DNA of 64,000 nucleotides from Chaenocephalus aceratus (taxonomy: Eukaryota > Chordata > Actinopteri > Perciformes > Channichthyidae), in assembly GCA_023974075.1 (NCBI GenBank), contig JAMFTG010000690.1:1-64000 (forward strand), written 5' to 3'. Below, piece after piece: positions 1-8,736 of this stretch; position 1 is the stretch's first letter; each line of letters begins with the position of its first letter. The notes below the pieces were generated by a model, which saw only the letters and a program-made list of their open reading frames with translations, did no database searches and was not told the DNA's origin. A program made the translations under genes and the position numbers.

Positions 1-413
1 AATCTTGCAATACTACTGCTGCTGATTTTGCTCCTTGGGCCAAAACGTCTCTGTTTATGGACACAGTGAAAGCGGTGTTGGTTGATATTGTGGAGAGGGT
101 GATACATCGGTACAGAGAAGAAATATGCAACGGGTGCCGAGTCAGTCACCCCGGCCAGAGGCAACACGATTTTCTGAATGACATGTCCGATTTTTACTTC
201 AGAAACAATTACAACGCGTTAATGAAAGACTCTGGCTCACCGACTTCATTACTGAGATCGACCAGACTCTTAATGATAGAGACATTTTCACGGAATATTG
301 GAGGATCCAAGGCGCTTCGGAGGCTTTTCTTCACAATCTCAAAAATTGCAGACGCCTCAAGGAGAGACTTGAAAAGATCCATGCCGATGTTGGATGGAGA
401 AGAAGAAGACTAA
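1..413 (+). pseudogene. Left-arm copy of Cys/His-motif small gene, frameshifted and cut by window edge
   Basis: The frame is open from base 3, so the gene begins before the window; the ATG at 57 is internal. The product matches the intact 167-aa copy on the other arm (3481-3984). It has the same C-x-G-C followed by HPG and a histidine (roughly GCRVSHPGQRQH), then an aromatic-rich helix. Near base 228 this copy has lost one A from an A-run, so the frame changes after NALMK and the last ~60 residues are unrelated to the intact copy; the stop at 411-413 is in the shifted frame. It is a decayed duplicate of a virus-like gene of unknown function. The Cys/His spacing suggests a small zinc-binding motif, which is inference. 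Confidence 0.7.
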
Positions 414-484
414 CAACCAGCAGTTGGATGGAGAAGCCAGGGACTTGTTCGATACAGTGACTTTTTTCTTTAAGTAAAATAAAA

Positions 485-947
485 ATGGGAAACTACTATG
501 CAAAACACTCTGTATATATTGATCATAATGTAGTCCTTACCCGTTTAATAAGTGTGGTGATGGGGACGATTGAAAACAGAACGAGTAGTGACCCCTGTGT
601 AAAAAGAATGGCTGAAGTTTGTAAACTAGAAGACATTTTGGATATCGTTCGTTCTGGCAGTACTATTCCGGGTCATTGGGAAACGATTGTAAACGAAACA
701 TTTAAAGTGGTCCTGGAATCTTCATTTTCCGAAACATTCTGTAACATTATCTCAGAAATGAAACAAACATCAAAAGTGTATCATGTGCTCTCATTGTATG
801 CTCTGTTTGTAGATGTAATGCATCTGTGTGTTGAAAACAGCATACACGTGATATTTTGACTGAAGTGAAAAAACTCCATCACGATATCTCCAGTAATATG
901 GGGACTTCTAAGCTGGAGACTGTCCTGGGGATGCTACAATCAGTATA
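485..947 (+). pseudogene. Left-arm copy of helical small gene, C-terminal frameshift
   Basis: The ATG at 485 opens a 124-codon frame (to 859) for a mostly helical protein with a central W and a hydrophobic segment near residues 95-115. Compared with the mirror copy (2948-3409) one A is missing near 853, which ends the frame early; the other frame remains open to a stop at 945-947. I do not recognise the family. The all-helical pattern with a C-terminal hydrophobic helix could fit a small viral regulator such as a Bcl-2-like fold, but this is a weak guess from composition only. It sits 72 bp after the preceding gene, same strand, with an A-rich leader directly before the ATG. Confidence 0.6.
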
Positions 948-1304
948 ACTATTGATTTTGTGTGTGAAAAAAATAAAAAAAGTGTTTTTTTACATCTAAA
1001 AACTGTTGTATCATTATAGCAAGGGGAGCGTGTCTGATACATGTGTATTACAGTCCTTCTTGTTGTGTTTTTCAGTGTTTTCTGTGTGTCTGTACACACA
1101 AAGCACACTTCATTATCTACTTTTCAGCTTTTTAAAAAGAAAAGTGTATCTTTCGGTAACTTTCTCAGAGAATTTAAGCATAAATCTGTCAAATGTTCAA
1201 AACAGCCTTGTTTCACTGAAATACCCTCAAATGACAAACTGCCATTAAGAGTCAGATTCTTAACCAAATCTACTGAAACAGAGTACTTTCTACAGATGAA
1301 GCCT

Positions 1305-1360
1305 CCCACTCAACGCAATATGTCCCACCCACTCAGCAAATCATATAAAACTAAGGACGA
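1305..1360 (+). promoter_or_regulatory. Repeated promoter-like module, copy a
   Basis: A conserved block runs from CCTCCCACTCAACGCAATA through a GTCCCACCCACTCAGC box to a TATA-like ATCATATAAAACTAAGGAC. The same block occurs, in matching orientation, before other genes of the element (2527-2590, 4000-4062, 4770-4832, 5693-5757). Here it lies 17-70 bp before the ATG at 1377. Promoter function is inferred from position and the TATA-like core. Confidence 0.6.
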
Positions 1361-1376
1361 CCGTTAAAACCTAGCC

Positions 1377-1553
1377 ATGGATCTGAGAAAAACCAAGTCT
1401 GATGTAGCCTGCCCTTATTATCACCAGGATAATGGATACGGGCTTAATGACTGGATGTTACAAAGTAGGGGAGAGGATGTCCCAGAAGAAGAGCTCTCGT
1501 CTATATCATATCCTGTAAGGTCTTTAGGACAAAAGAGGACCATGATAACATGA
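1377..1553 (+). CDS. 58-aa ORF downstream of module a, function unknown
   Basis: The frame opens with MDLRKTKSDVACPYYHQDNG and is acidic near its end (GEDVPEEE). Its stop TGA at 1551-1553 overlaps an ATG at 1550 as ATGA; the overlapping frame codes 15 residues (MTYEEYISLKYGYYR) to a stop at 1595-1597. Either this is a stop/start overlap as in compact viral genomes, or one frameshift split a ~73-residue gene. The gene starts inside the left arm and ends in the single-copy loop, so the mirror copy (from 2517, minus) is truncated and also has an extra A. Family not recognised. Confidence 0.45.
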   Translation: MDLRKTKSDVACPYYHQDNGYGLNDWMLQSRGEDVPEEELSSISYPVRSLGQKRTMIT

Positions 1554-1580
1554 CATATGAAGAATATATTTCTTTAAAAT

Positions 1581-1709
1581 ATGGGTATTATAGATAACCT
1601 TTATAGAAACAGTATATCTCATACCACTCGCCAAGATCGCAAACGACAATTAGCAGAAAAAGACAAAAAGAAGGAAGGTGAAAGAAAAGAACAAAGTGAA
1701 GACATTTAA
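1581..1709 (+). CDS. 42-aa basic ORF overlapping the end of the previous frame
   Basis: The ATG at 1581 lies within the last codons of the preceding frame. The product begins MGIIDNLYRNSISHTTRQDR and continues as a highly charged Lys/Glu-rich tail. After the stop at 1707-1709 another frame stays largely open, so this may be the N-terminal piece of a longer decayed gene. It lies in the single-copy loop of the giant palindrome. No family recognised. Confidence 0.35.
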   Translation: MGIIDNLYRNSISHTTRQDRKRQLAEKDKKKEGERKEQSEDI

Positions 1710-2402
1710 ACTAGAGGATGGTGTTGTAGAGCCATTACCGGATCATAATAATCTTATAGATCATCTCCGCTAACCGACTGCTGCGAATGTTGTTGAACAA
1801 ATACCAAAAGCAATGGCAGAACTTTGCTTCAGTATATGAGAGAAAAAGCGCGATACTGGTGGAATTGCCCAAATTGGCGACAGTGCCAGAATATTTAATA
1901 AGACTGTTGGAGGATCTCTATTCTAGAGAATATTCGGTTTTTCATTACAACGAAGGATAGCCAAAACGTGTGACGACATAGACAAGCTTTTGAAGACAAT
2001 TATATGGTACCTGTCTTGCCGCTAAACAAACCTACGCCAGGTATTCCCACAAGACCACAAGAAGCACAAGAATCCAGGGAACGGATACATCAGAGCTAAA
2101 AATGGAGAAACCGAAGAAGAGCAAGCAGATATAATCGTTGCGGCGTTGAAGGGCTTAGAAGCATTTTAATGTGATGTTAATAATGCCCTTTTTCACTGAT
2201 ATCCAAAATGCTTCGTTTCTACTTCCAAGAAGGAACCCCTAAACACTACTGGCTGTGTGAATGAAACGACAAACCGATCACTGTCAATGGAAACGCGGGG
2301 AAAGCAGCAGTGACAAATCGTTAAGTCATTACCTTGTATTCACTACTGACATTAACTGGTAAAATGTAATATGTTTCTATGAAATTGTGTTGGAATGTAA
2401 AG
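1710..2402 (+). other. Loop of the palindrome with decayed coding sequence
   Basis: Short open stretches in shifting frames read like degraded protein (for example ...NVVEQIPKAMAELC and ...LPKLATVPEYLIRLLEDLY on the plus strand at about 1780-1930), broken by stops, up to about 2168. No frame is long enough to annotate. The last ~230 bases have no coding signal. Confidence 0.4.
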
Positions 2403-2526
2403 TTCTTCTGGGACATCCTCTCCCCTACTTTGTAACATCCGTCATTAAGCCCGTATCCATTAATCCTGGTGATAATAAGGGCATGCTACATCAGACTTGG
2501 TTTTTTTTCAGATCCATGGCTAGGTG

Positions 2527-2590
2527 TTAACGGTCGTCCTTAGTTTTATATGATTTGCTGAGTGGGTGGGACATATTGCGTTGAGTGGGA
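2527..2590 (-). promoter_or_regulatory. Repeated promoter-like module, copy b
   Basis: Mirror copy of module a, upstream of the truncated mirror of the 58-aa gene (ATG at 2517-2515, minus strand). That gene copy has an extra A in an A-run just after the fourth codon, then runs off the arm into the loop at 2403. Confidence 0.55.
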
Positions 2591-2947
2591 GGCTTCATCT
2601 GTAGAAAGTACTCTGTTTCAGTAGATTTGGTTAAGAATCTGACTCTTAATGGCAGTTTGTCATTTTGAGGGTATTTCATTGAAACAAGGCTGTTTTGAAC
2701 ATTTGACAGATTTATGCTTAAATTCTCTGAGAAAGTTACCGAAAGATACACTTTTCTTTTTAAAAAGCTGAAAAGTAGATAATGAAGTGTGCTTTGTGTG
2801 TACAGACACACAGAAAACACTGAAAAACACAACAAGAAGGACTGTAATACACATGTATCAGACACGCTCCCCTTGCTATAATGATGACAACAGTTTTTAG
2901 ATGTAAAAAACACTTTTTTTTATTTTTTTCACACACAAAATCAATAG

Positions 2948-3409
2948 TTATACTGATTGTAGCATCCCCAGGACAGTCTCCAGCTTAGAAGTCCCCATAT
3001 TACTGGAGATATTGTGATGGAGTTTTTTCACTTCAGTCAAAATATTCACGTGTATGCTGTTTTCAACACACAGATGCATTACATCTACAAAACAGAGCAT
3101 ACAATGAGAGCACATGATACACTTTTGATGTTTGTTTCATTTCTGAGATAATGTTACAAAATGTTTCGGAAAATGAAGATTCCAGCACCACTTTAAATGT
3201 TTCGTTTACAATCGTTTCCCAATGACCCGGAATAGTACTGCCAGAACGAACGATATCCAAAATGTCTTCTAGTTTACAAACTTCAGCGATTCTTTTTACA
3301 CAGGGGTCACTACTCGTTCTGTTTTCAATCGTCCCCATCACCACACTTATAGGGTAAGGACTACATTATGATCAATATATACAGAGCGTTTTGCATAGTA
3401 GTTTCCCAT
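2948..3409 (-). pseudogene. Right-arm copy of helical small gene, two frame lesions
   Basis: Mirror of 485-947. The ATG is at 3409. A short gap near codon 20 and an extra T near 3090 break the frame, leaving an open piece at 3063-3344. The C-terminal frame that is broken in the left arm is intact here. The arms therefore carry different lesions, meaning both decayed independently after the duplication. Function unknown. Confidence 0.6.
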
Positions 3410-3480
3410 TTTTATTTTACTTAAAGAAAAAAGTCACTGTATCGAACAAGTCCCTGGCTTCTCCATCCAACTGCTGGTTG

Positions 3481-3984
3481 TTAGTCTTCTTCTTCTCCAT
3501 CCAACAATGGATGGATCTTTTCAAGTCTCTCCTTGAGGCGTCTGCAATTTTTGAGATTGTGAAGAAAAGCCTCCGAAGCGCCTTGGATCCTCCAATCATC
3601 CGTGAAAATGTCTCTATCATTAAGAGTCTGGTCGATCTCAGTAATGAAGTCGGTGAGCCAGAGTCTTTTCATTAACGCGTTGTAATTGTTTCTGAAGTAA
3701 AAATCGGACATGTCATTCAGAAAATCGTGTTGCCTCGGGCCGGGGTGACTGACTCGGCACCCGTTGCATATTTCTTCTCTGTACCGATGTATCACCCTCT
3801 CCACAATATCAACCAACACCGCTTTCACTGTGTCCATAAACAGAGACGTTTTGGCCCAAGGAGCAAAATCAGCAGCAGTAGTATTGCAAGATTCGGGTTT
3901 CCCCCATGGTGGTGATGATGGTAGTCCAGTAGTCTGTTCCTGGCTGCAACTCGCGGGGGGAGTCTTGGCTTTTCTCTGCTCCAT
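3481..3984 (-). CDS. 167-aa protein with Cys/His motif; most intact gene of the element
   Basis: The product begins MEQRKAKTPPASCSQEQ, with a Ser/Pro/Thr-rich N-terminus (~residues 1-35) and a helical region (~50-70). A C-x-G-C-x5-HP-x4-H motif follows near residues 72-85, then an aromatic stretch, and a helical Asp/Glu/Lys-rich C-terminus ending GEEED. It is preceded by promoter-like module c with 16-78 bp spacing. The mirror copy at the left arm is frameshifted. I recall similar Cys...HPSQ...H motifs in uncharacterised proteins of Maverick/adintovirus-like elements, but that is memory, not a search. Zinc binding and any regulatory role are inference. It reads as intact, yet its neighbours are broken, so it may no longer be expressed. 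Confidence 0.55.
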   Translation of the reverse strand: MEQRKAKTPPASCSQEQTTGLPSSPPWGKPESCNTTAADFAPWAKTSLFMDTVKAVLVDIVERVIHRYREEICNGCRVSHPGPRQHDFLNDMSDFYFRNNYNALMKRLWLTDFITEIDQTLNDRDIFTDDWRIQGASEAFLHNLKNCRRLKERLEKIHPLLDGEEED

Positions 3985-3999
3985 GGCTAGTTTACAACG

Positions 4000-4062
4000 G
4001 TCGTCTTAGCGAGGTCCTTCGTTTTAGATGATTTGCTGAGTGGAGGGTAGGGCTTATTGCGT
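4000..4062 (-). promoter_or_regulatory. Repeated promoter-like module, copy c
   Basis: On the minus strand: CATTCAACGCAATAAGCCC, a CTCAGC box, then ATCATCTAAAACGAAGGAC, ending ~16 bp before the ATG at 3984. Closely similar in order and spacing to copies a, b, d and e. Confidence 0.6.
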
Positions 4063-4769
4063 TGAATGGGGGTAGTCAATTATAGAATTGAGAGTTTTTT
4101 AGAAAAAAGTTCTTTAAGCGTTGTAGCTTTTTCATCTCATCTCCAGCAATAGGTCATCATTTAAGAACAAGTAATAGTTTTGTCACGATTCTACAGAAAA
4201 AAGTCAGAAAAGTATAGTTGCGTACATCAGGGTGTATCTCAAAGTATCTTGGTAACATAAAATAACTAAAAATGTAAGTTTATCAGAAAAGAAAAAACCT
4301 TGTTTATCTGAACAAGTGTTGCATACACCAAAGTGTGTCTAAAAGTATCTTAGTAACACAAGAAAAAGAGAAGAAAGCGTTAATGTTAACAAAAACTGGA
4401 TTGTTCCACTGAAATAATAAAATAAATAATTTCAAAAAGTGCGCTTAAAAAGATAAAAGTATTTTGTTAGACTATTAAGTCCACGATGGTTACATTTAAC
4501 CCCTAACCCCTTTGTATTATATGTTTGTTTTCCTAATAAAGCCAGAGTCACCTGAATTAATTTAGTCTCCATACCTTTTATTTATTTTTACATTTTGTAA
4601 CAATCTTAAAACATTTGTAGAGAACAAACACTATGGTTAAAATGACTGTCTTTATGACGTCTCTCACACAGTTGGTATCTTTCACAAAATTCAGTTTTTA
4701 AACACATCATCTTGATACAGAGACAACCCCGACATTCTTTTTACATAGGTAGAATACACAATGTCTTTC
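4063..4769 (-). other. Decayed gene region with direct repeats
   Basis: No long frame survives. Near 4080-4125 the minus strand encodes DEKATTLKELF followed by a stop, matching DEKATKLKELF at the end of the next gene (about 4905-4940). This stretch is therefore likely the tail of a paralogous gene that started after module d. Two ~55-bp near-copies of a TGCxTACAxCA...GTATCTTxGTAACA block lie at 4218-4275 and 4318-4370. AATAAA at about 4535 and TTTATTTATT near 4578 could be polyadenylation signals on either strand. Confidence 0.35.
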
Positions 4770-4832
4770 TTGAGGGGTCCTTAGTTTAAAATGCTCTGGT
4801 GAGGAGGGTGTGACTTGTTATGTTGAGTGGGA
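4770..4832 (-). promoter_or_regulatory. Repeated promoter-like module, copy d
   Basis: Minus-strand CCTCCCACTCAACATAACA, a CCTCCTCACCAG box and GCATTTTAAACTAAGGACC. The preceding gene's reading frame (shifted frame of 4818-5604) stops at 4820-4818, inside this module, so gene end and next promoter overlap as in compact viral genomes. Confidence 0.55.
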
Positions 4833-5604
4833 GGCAGAGTCCTCTGTAAAGGTGAGATTCTTTTTCACCAGTATAATGTCCATCGATGTCTGACTCTGTT
4901 TAAAAAGTTCTTTAAGCTTTGTAGCTTTTTCATCAATCATTTTCAGCCAAGCAGTCAATGATACCCGCACTGCTGTCTAAAATACTCCACATGTAGAATT
5001 AAAAATCTCCAAAACAAAATCATCAGAGGAGTCCTTCCCCAGCGTCTCCAAATTACCATCGCTCCGATGGTCCACTTTTAGTTTCCCAGACGGTGCTTGT
5101 CAGGACTCTTCTCACTTCTGGCAGCGGGGAAATAACTCTTTCTTCCTCCACATTGAGGGGCGGCGATGAAATCTCTTCTTTGATCTCGCATGCTGTCTGT
5201 GTTTCTTTGCTTTTCTTTGCAAATATCTTGTACACCGCTGGTTCCACTATGGTTTCTTGATGCACTACTTCTTTGGGTACCGTGGTTGCGTGGAGATCTC
5301 TGGAAGACACCAGAGTTAACACAGCCCAATCTGTTGAGGTCAGTGTCGCTTTAACACTGCGGGGTCCGTACGTTTCTCCATTCTTCAGATTGTAGAAATG
5401 CAGTTCATTCGCCATATAGTTGAATACATAACCCCAAACATCTCCATTTTTTAGATTCCATTCTTCATGAAGTTCTTCGGATGGAGGTGTCTGAACCCGG
5501 CACATATATTGCATTCGTTTCTTGATTGGCGCTCCGTACTGATGGCTGTACGTTGTCACAGGCGTCTCACTGATTAAACCCATATCTATGCTTCTCTTTG
5601 CCAT
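4818..5604 (-). pseudogene. Virus-like gene, 183-aa open part plus frameshifted tail; possible PC4-like domain
   Basis: From the ATG at 5604 a 183-codon frame runs to 5053 (MAKRSIDMGLISETPVTTYS...). Residues ~45-105 alternate strands and end with a YGPRSVKATLTSTDWAVL stretch. This is loosely like the single-stranded-DNA-binding PC4/p15 fold (strands, then G-x-S-L and W-x-x-L); this is a weak structural guess. An acidic Ser/Pro-rich region follows. After a frameshift near 5070 a second frame continues with one internal TAG through DEKATKLKELFKQ to a stop inside module d. A related leader (…APVKKRMQ…) survives at about 52360-52400 and 56020-56060 in the smaller palindrome. Family not recognised with confidence. 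Confidence 0.5.
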
Positions 5605-5692
5605 TTTCTTTTTTGAAAAGTGCCTTGGTGATTGGAAATGACTGGCCTGTTATCTAGTTTGAGCGTATTTATTTTCGTCTATTTCCATCCCC

Positions 5693-5757
5693 TTACTTTT
5701 AAATGATCTGGTGAGGAGGGCGGGACATGTTATGTTGAGTGGAGGCGGAGCCCTTGT
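5693..5757 (-). promoter_or_regulatory. Repeated promoter-like module, copy e
   Basis: Minus-strand GCCTCCACTCAACATAACA, GTCCCGCCCTCCTCACCAG, then ATCATTTAAAAGTAAGG. It lies ~90-150 bp before the ATG at 5604, further than in other copies, and is the clearest TATA-like version (TTTAAAA). Confidence 0.6.
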
Positions 5758-6950
5758 ACAAGCTGGAGGCTTCATGGAGTGAAATGGAGCAGAAACACAC
5801 ATTCTTATGGGTATTATCCCAGTGTTCTAAATCTGCCTACCTTCCCTGCACTTTTGTGTATAAAAGCTGAAAAAAGTAGATAATGAAGTACTTTGTTTGA
5901 GTAGATTTCGTTAACCCCCTGACTCTTAATGGCAGTTTGTGATTTTGAGGCTATTTCAGTGAAAAACAAGGCTGTTTTGAACATTTGCCAGATTTATGCT
6001 TAAATTCTCTGGTAAAGTTACTGAAAAGATACACTTTTGTGTATAAAAGAGGACCACTAACATAAAGTACTCTGTTTGATGAGATTTCGTTAGGATTCTG
6101 ACTCTAAAAAAGCAAGTTTTTTTATTTAAAGACTTTTTTACAGACATTCGGCAGATTATGTGTAAAGATGCCCCCCCATCGAGGGAGACTCTGCGTCTGC
6201 TTTGGACCCTTTGTTCTGATCAGCCCTCCTGGAGTCGCATGGAGTGCTTGGGGGCAGGAACACATTTTAAGAAAACCTCTCTTTGTTGCCTACAACAACA
6301 TCTAATCACCCATACAGCCTCATATTGGGTTTCCTTATAGTGGTGTAAAGTAATTATAAAAGACAAAGATTATGTTTTTTAAAATGTTTTATTATTTCCT
6401 CTCTTCAGAGAGACTTTTCTTATATAGTAGTAAAAAAGTAATTACACATTAGTTCACAGTCGCTACAAATAAAAAAGAGAATATGCCTCAGGTATCACTA
6501 ATAAACAATATTACGACTTTCTGAGATATTTTCACACAATATACTTGTAACTTGGTTTTTTTTAATAGGGCTTCAATATATTTTGCATGTCATGCATAAA
6601 CACGGTGTCATCTTTCTTGAAACTGTCCAGTTTACAGAAGAGTGAAGAATAATGGCTATTTTCTGCTTCTTCATCCTCTGAATTTTCCTGCACTTTTGTG
6701 TATAAAAGCTGAAAAAAGTAGATAATGAAGTACTTTGTTTTTAGTAGATTTCGTTAACCCCCTGAGGCAGTCCATAAAACTAAGAATCTGTCTCTTAACC
6801 CACCATCCCCCGAGAGCCATACTCAACTCCCCCCAGCAGCTCGGGTGTGAACTCCCATACAGAATATCAGTCACTGTGTAACACTTTTTTAGTTTTGGTC
6901 GATGTGAGTGCTCGTATATCCTGAAATCGTTTTAAATGTTTGTTTTACTT
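5758..6950. other. Non-coding part of the element shared with the 51.6-56.9 kb palindrome
   Basis: Blocks here recur in the second palindrome: 5825-6170 matches about 54600-54950 and 6660-6890 matches parts of 54600-55060. A ~90-bp segment (about 5925-6010, GGCAGTTTGTGATTTTGAGG onward) is the unit of the tandem array at 8853-9248 and 20870-21722. No gene seen. Confidence 0.6.
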
Positions 6951-6954
6951 TGCA

Positions 6955-7561
6955 TATTTCTACAGGTCTCCCCTTGAAAAAAGAGATCTATGATCTCAAT
7001 GGGACCAATCTGGTTAAATAAAGGTTTGATATTGACTGGCTAATATGCCATTTTATTTGTGTTTTACAGCTGTATTTGTCTGCCTTTCATGTCTGTGTTT
7101 TATATGTTGTAACTTTGTACATGCTGCCCTTCTTGGCCAGGTCACTCTTGGAAAAGAGATTTTAATCTCAATGAGTTTTTTTACCTGGTTAAATAAAGAA
7201 TATATATATATATATATTAGTGACACTCTGCAGATTTGTGTGTAATTCACTCACAAAGGAACTGTAAGATACACTTTAATGGATGCAAACCCTGTCATTT
7301 TGGAGAAACCATCTCGAGTGAGCTATATTTTGAAAGTACACCAGTTTTTGAATGATTTAAATAGTTTGTTTTACTTCGCATATTGACTAGGCTAATGTGC
7401 CATTTTATTTGTGTTTTACAGCTGTATTTGTCTGCCTTTCATGTCTGTGTTTTATATGTACATGCTGCCCTTCTTGGCCATGTCACTCGTGGAAAAGAGA
7501 TTTTAATCTCAATGAGTTTTTTTTACCTGTTAAATAAAGAATATATATATATATATATAAT
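6955..7561 (+). repeat. Three LINE 3'-tail copies
   Basis: Tails at about 6955-7035, 7105-7218 and 7450-7561 share CTTGGCCAGGTCACTC, AAAAGAGATTTTAATCTCAA and CCTGGTTAAATAAAG; the last two end in (TA)n. This is the familiar 3' tail of an L2/CR1-type fish LINE. The second and third also share the upstream GTGTTTTACAGCTGTATTTG sequence, so they arose by local duplication. Confidence 0.6.
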
Positions 7562-8289
7562 AATGATACTGGGCACCGTACCACTAAATTAGACATAGGT
7601 TTCCAAACTAGACCTCGGCCAAATAACAACACGCAAAGGCTTTTTATAGAAGAACCATGAATGTCTGTACAATGTCACGGCAATCCATCCAAATGTTGCT
7701 GATGTATTTAAGTTTAGACCACAGTCTTGACTATTGCTGTTTTGCATTTTATGGGAAAAGTAAAACATTCAGGCTCTTCGTACGGGCTTCTTTATGGCAT
7801 GTATTACATTATATTCTAACAGTGAACGTCACATGAATAGATAATCAAAAGCTCACTCATTATGACACCTTAAGGAAAACTTACTCATACTCAACTTACT
7901 CATACTCAAGCGGATCCCCTTGGAGAAAAGTCAGAGTCTGTTGCAGTCAAACCCGGGGATAAATCCTGCTCGTTCCTTCAACCTTCCTTACAGAGCCCCT
8001 CCTCCAACACACGTGACCAGAAAGAGGCTGTACTCTGAACCCACCCACCCCTACGTCGCATTCGTTTCTTGACTGGCGCTTCAGACGGTTGACTTGGTAA
8101 GCTGAATTGTCTGTCTTTTTTTAATTTATTTTGAGCATATCTCTATATGGTCTTAGCCTAGTCATTTATACAGAGGCTTTCATCAGTGTGAAATTGCACA
8201 TCAAAGGGCAGGCATCAAAAGCTAATTAGATTAGACAACAAAGGCTCTGAGGCGGAGGGGGGGTCTTATTACAATACATCAAAAAGACC
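7562..8289. other. Subterminal non-coding region of the element
   Basis: From about 7900 the sequence parallels 55230-56240 of the second palindrome, including the GACTGGCGCTTCAGACGG and GAGCATATCTCTATA blocks. No gene is seen; 7562-7890 shows nothing recognisable. Confidence 0.5.
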
Positions 8290-8735
8290 TCTACACAATG
8301 GGGTGCCTGGGGCTAATCTAATTGCGGGGCAATTACTCCACTCTCAGGGTCAGGGGTCAAATACCTTAGCTATCTTAATTGATACAATAAAAGGCCTGTA
8401 CACAAAGGGGGTGCCTGGGGCTAATATAATTGCGGGGCAATTACTCCACTCTCAGGGTCAGGGGTCCAATACCTTAGCTATCTTAATTGATAACAATAAA
8501 ATACCTATACACAAAGGGGGTGCCTGGGGCTAATCTAATTGGGGGCAATTACTCCACTCTTGGGGTCAGGGGTCAAATACCTTAGCTATCTTAATTGATA
8601 CAATAAAAGGCATGTACACAAAGGGGGTGCCTGGGGCTAATCTAATTGGGGGCAATTACTCCACTCTTGGGGTCAGGGGTCAAATACCTATAACTATCTT
8701 AATTGCTACAATAAAATAATCACTCCGGGGGGTCT
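8290..8735. repeat. Subterminal tandem repeat, ~108 bp x 4
   Basis: GGGTGCCTGGGGCTAAT begins at about 8301, 8409, 8518 and 8625, giving periods of 107-109 bp. Units also contain ACTCCACTCT, GGGGTCA and TATCTTAATTGATA. Related arrays occupy the corresponding places at both ends of the second palindrome (about 51840-52160 and 56270-56720), so this is a family-specific subterminal structure. Confidence 0.85.
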
Positions 8736-8736
8736 T

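Larger units (their letters stand above)
1..1490 (+). repeat. Left arm of giant inverted repeat
   Basis: This stretch is the reverse complement of 2403-3893 at very high identity, differing mainly by scattered one-base indels in homopolymers and a few short gaps. The match is still continuing at base 1, so the arm extends beyond the window. It carries one copy each of two small genes and the start of a third. Confidence 0.93.
2403..3893 (-). repeat. Right arm of giant inverted repeat
   Basis: Reverse complement of 1-1490. The boundary at the loop is sharp: TTCTTCTGGG at 2403 mirrors CCCAGAAGAA at 1481-1490. At the other side the match is limited only by the window start (3893 pairs with base 1). 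Confidence 0.93.

Noticed and set aside
1006..1367. Plus-strand frames of 80 and 108 codons, and the mirrored 128-codon frame at 2527-2913
   Set aside because: They cover the promoter-like module and the ~97-bp repeat unit, appear in two competing frames, and look like non-coding sequence duplicated with the arms.
7053..7250. Small frames at 7045-7250 and 7383-7592
   Set aside because: They are read from LINE 3' tails and the (TA)n run.
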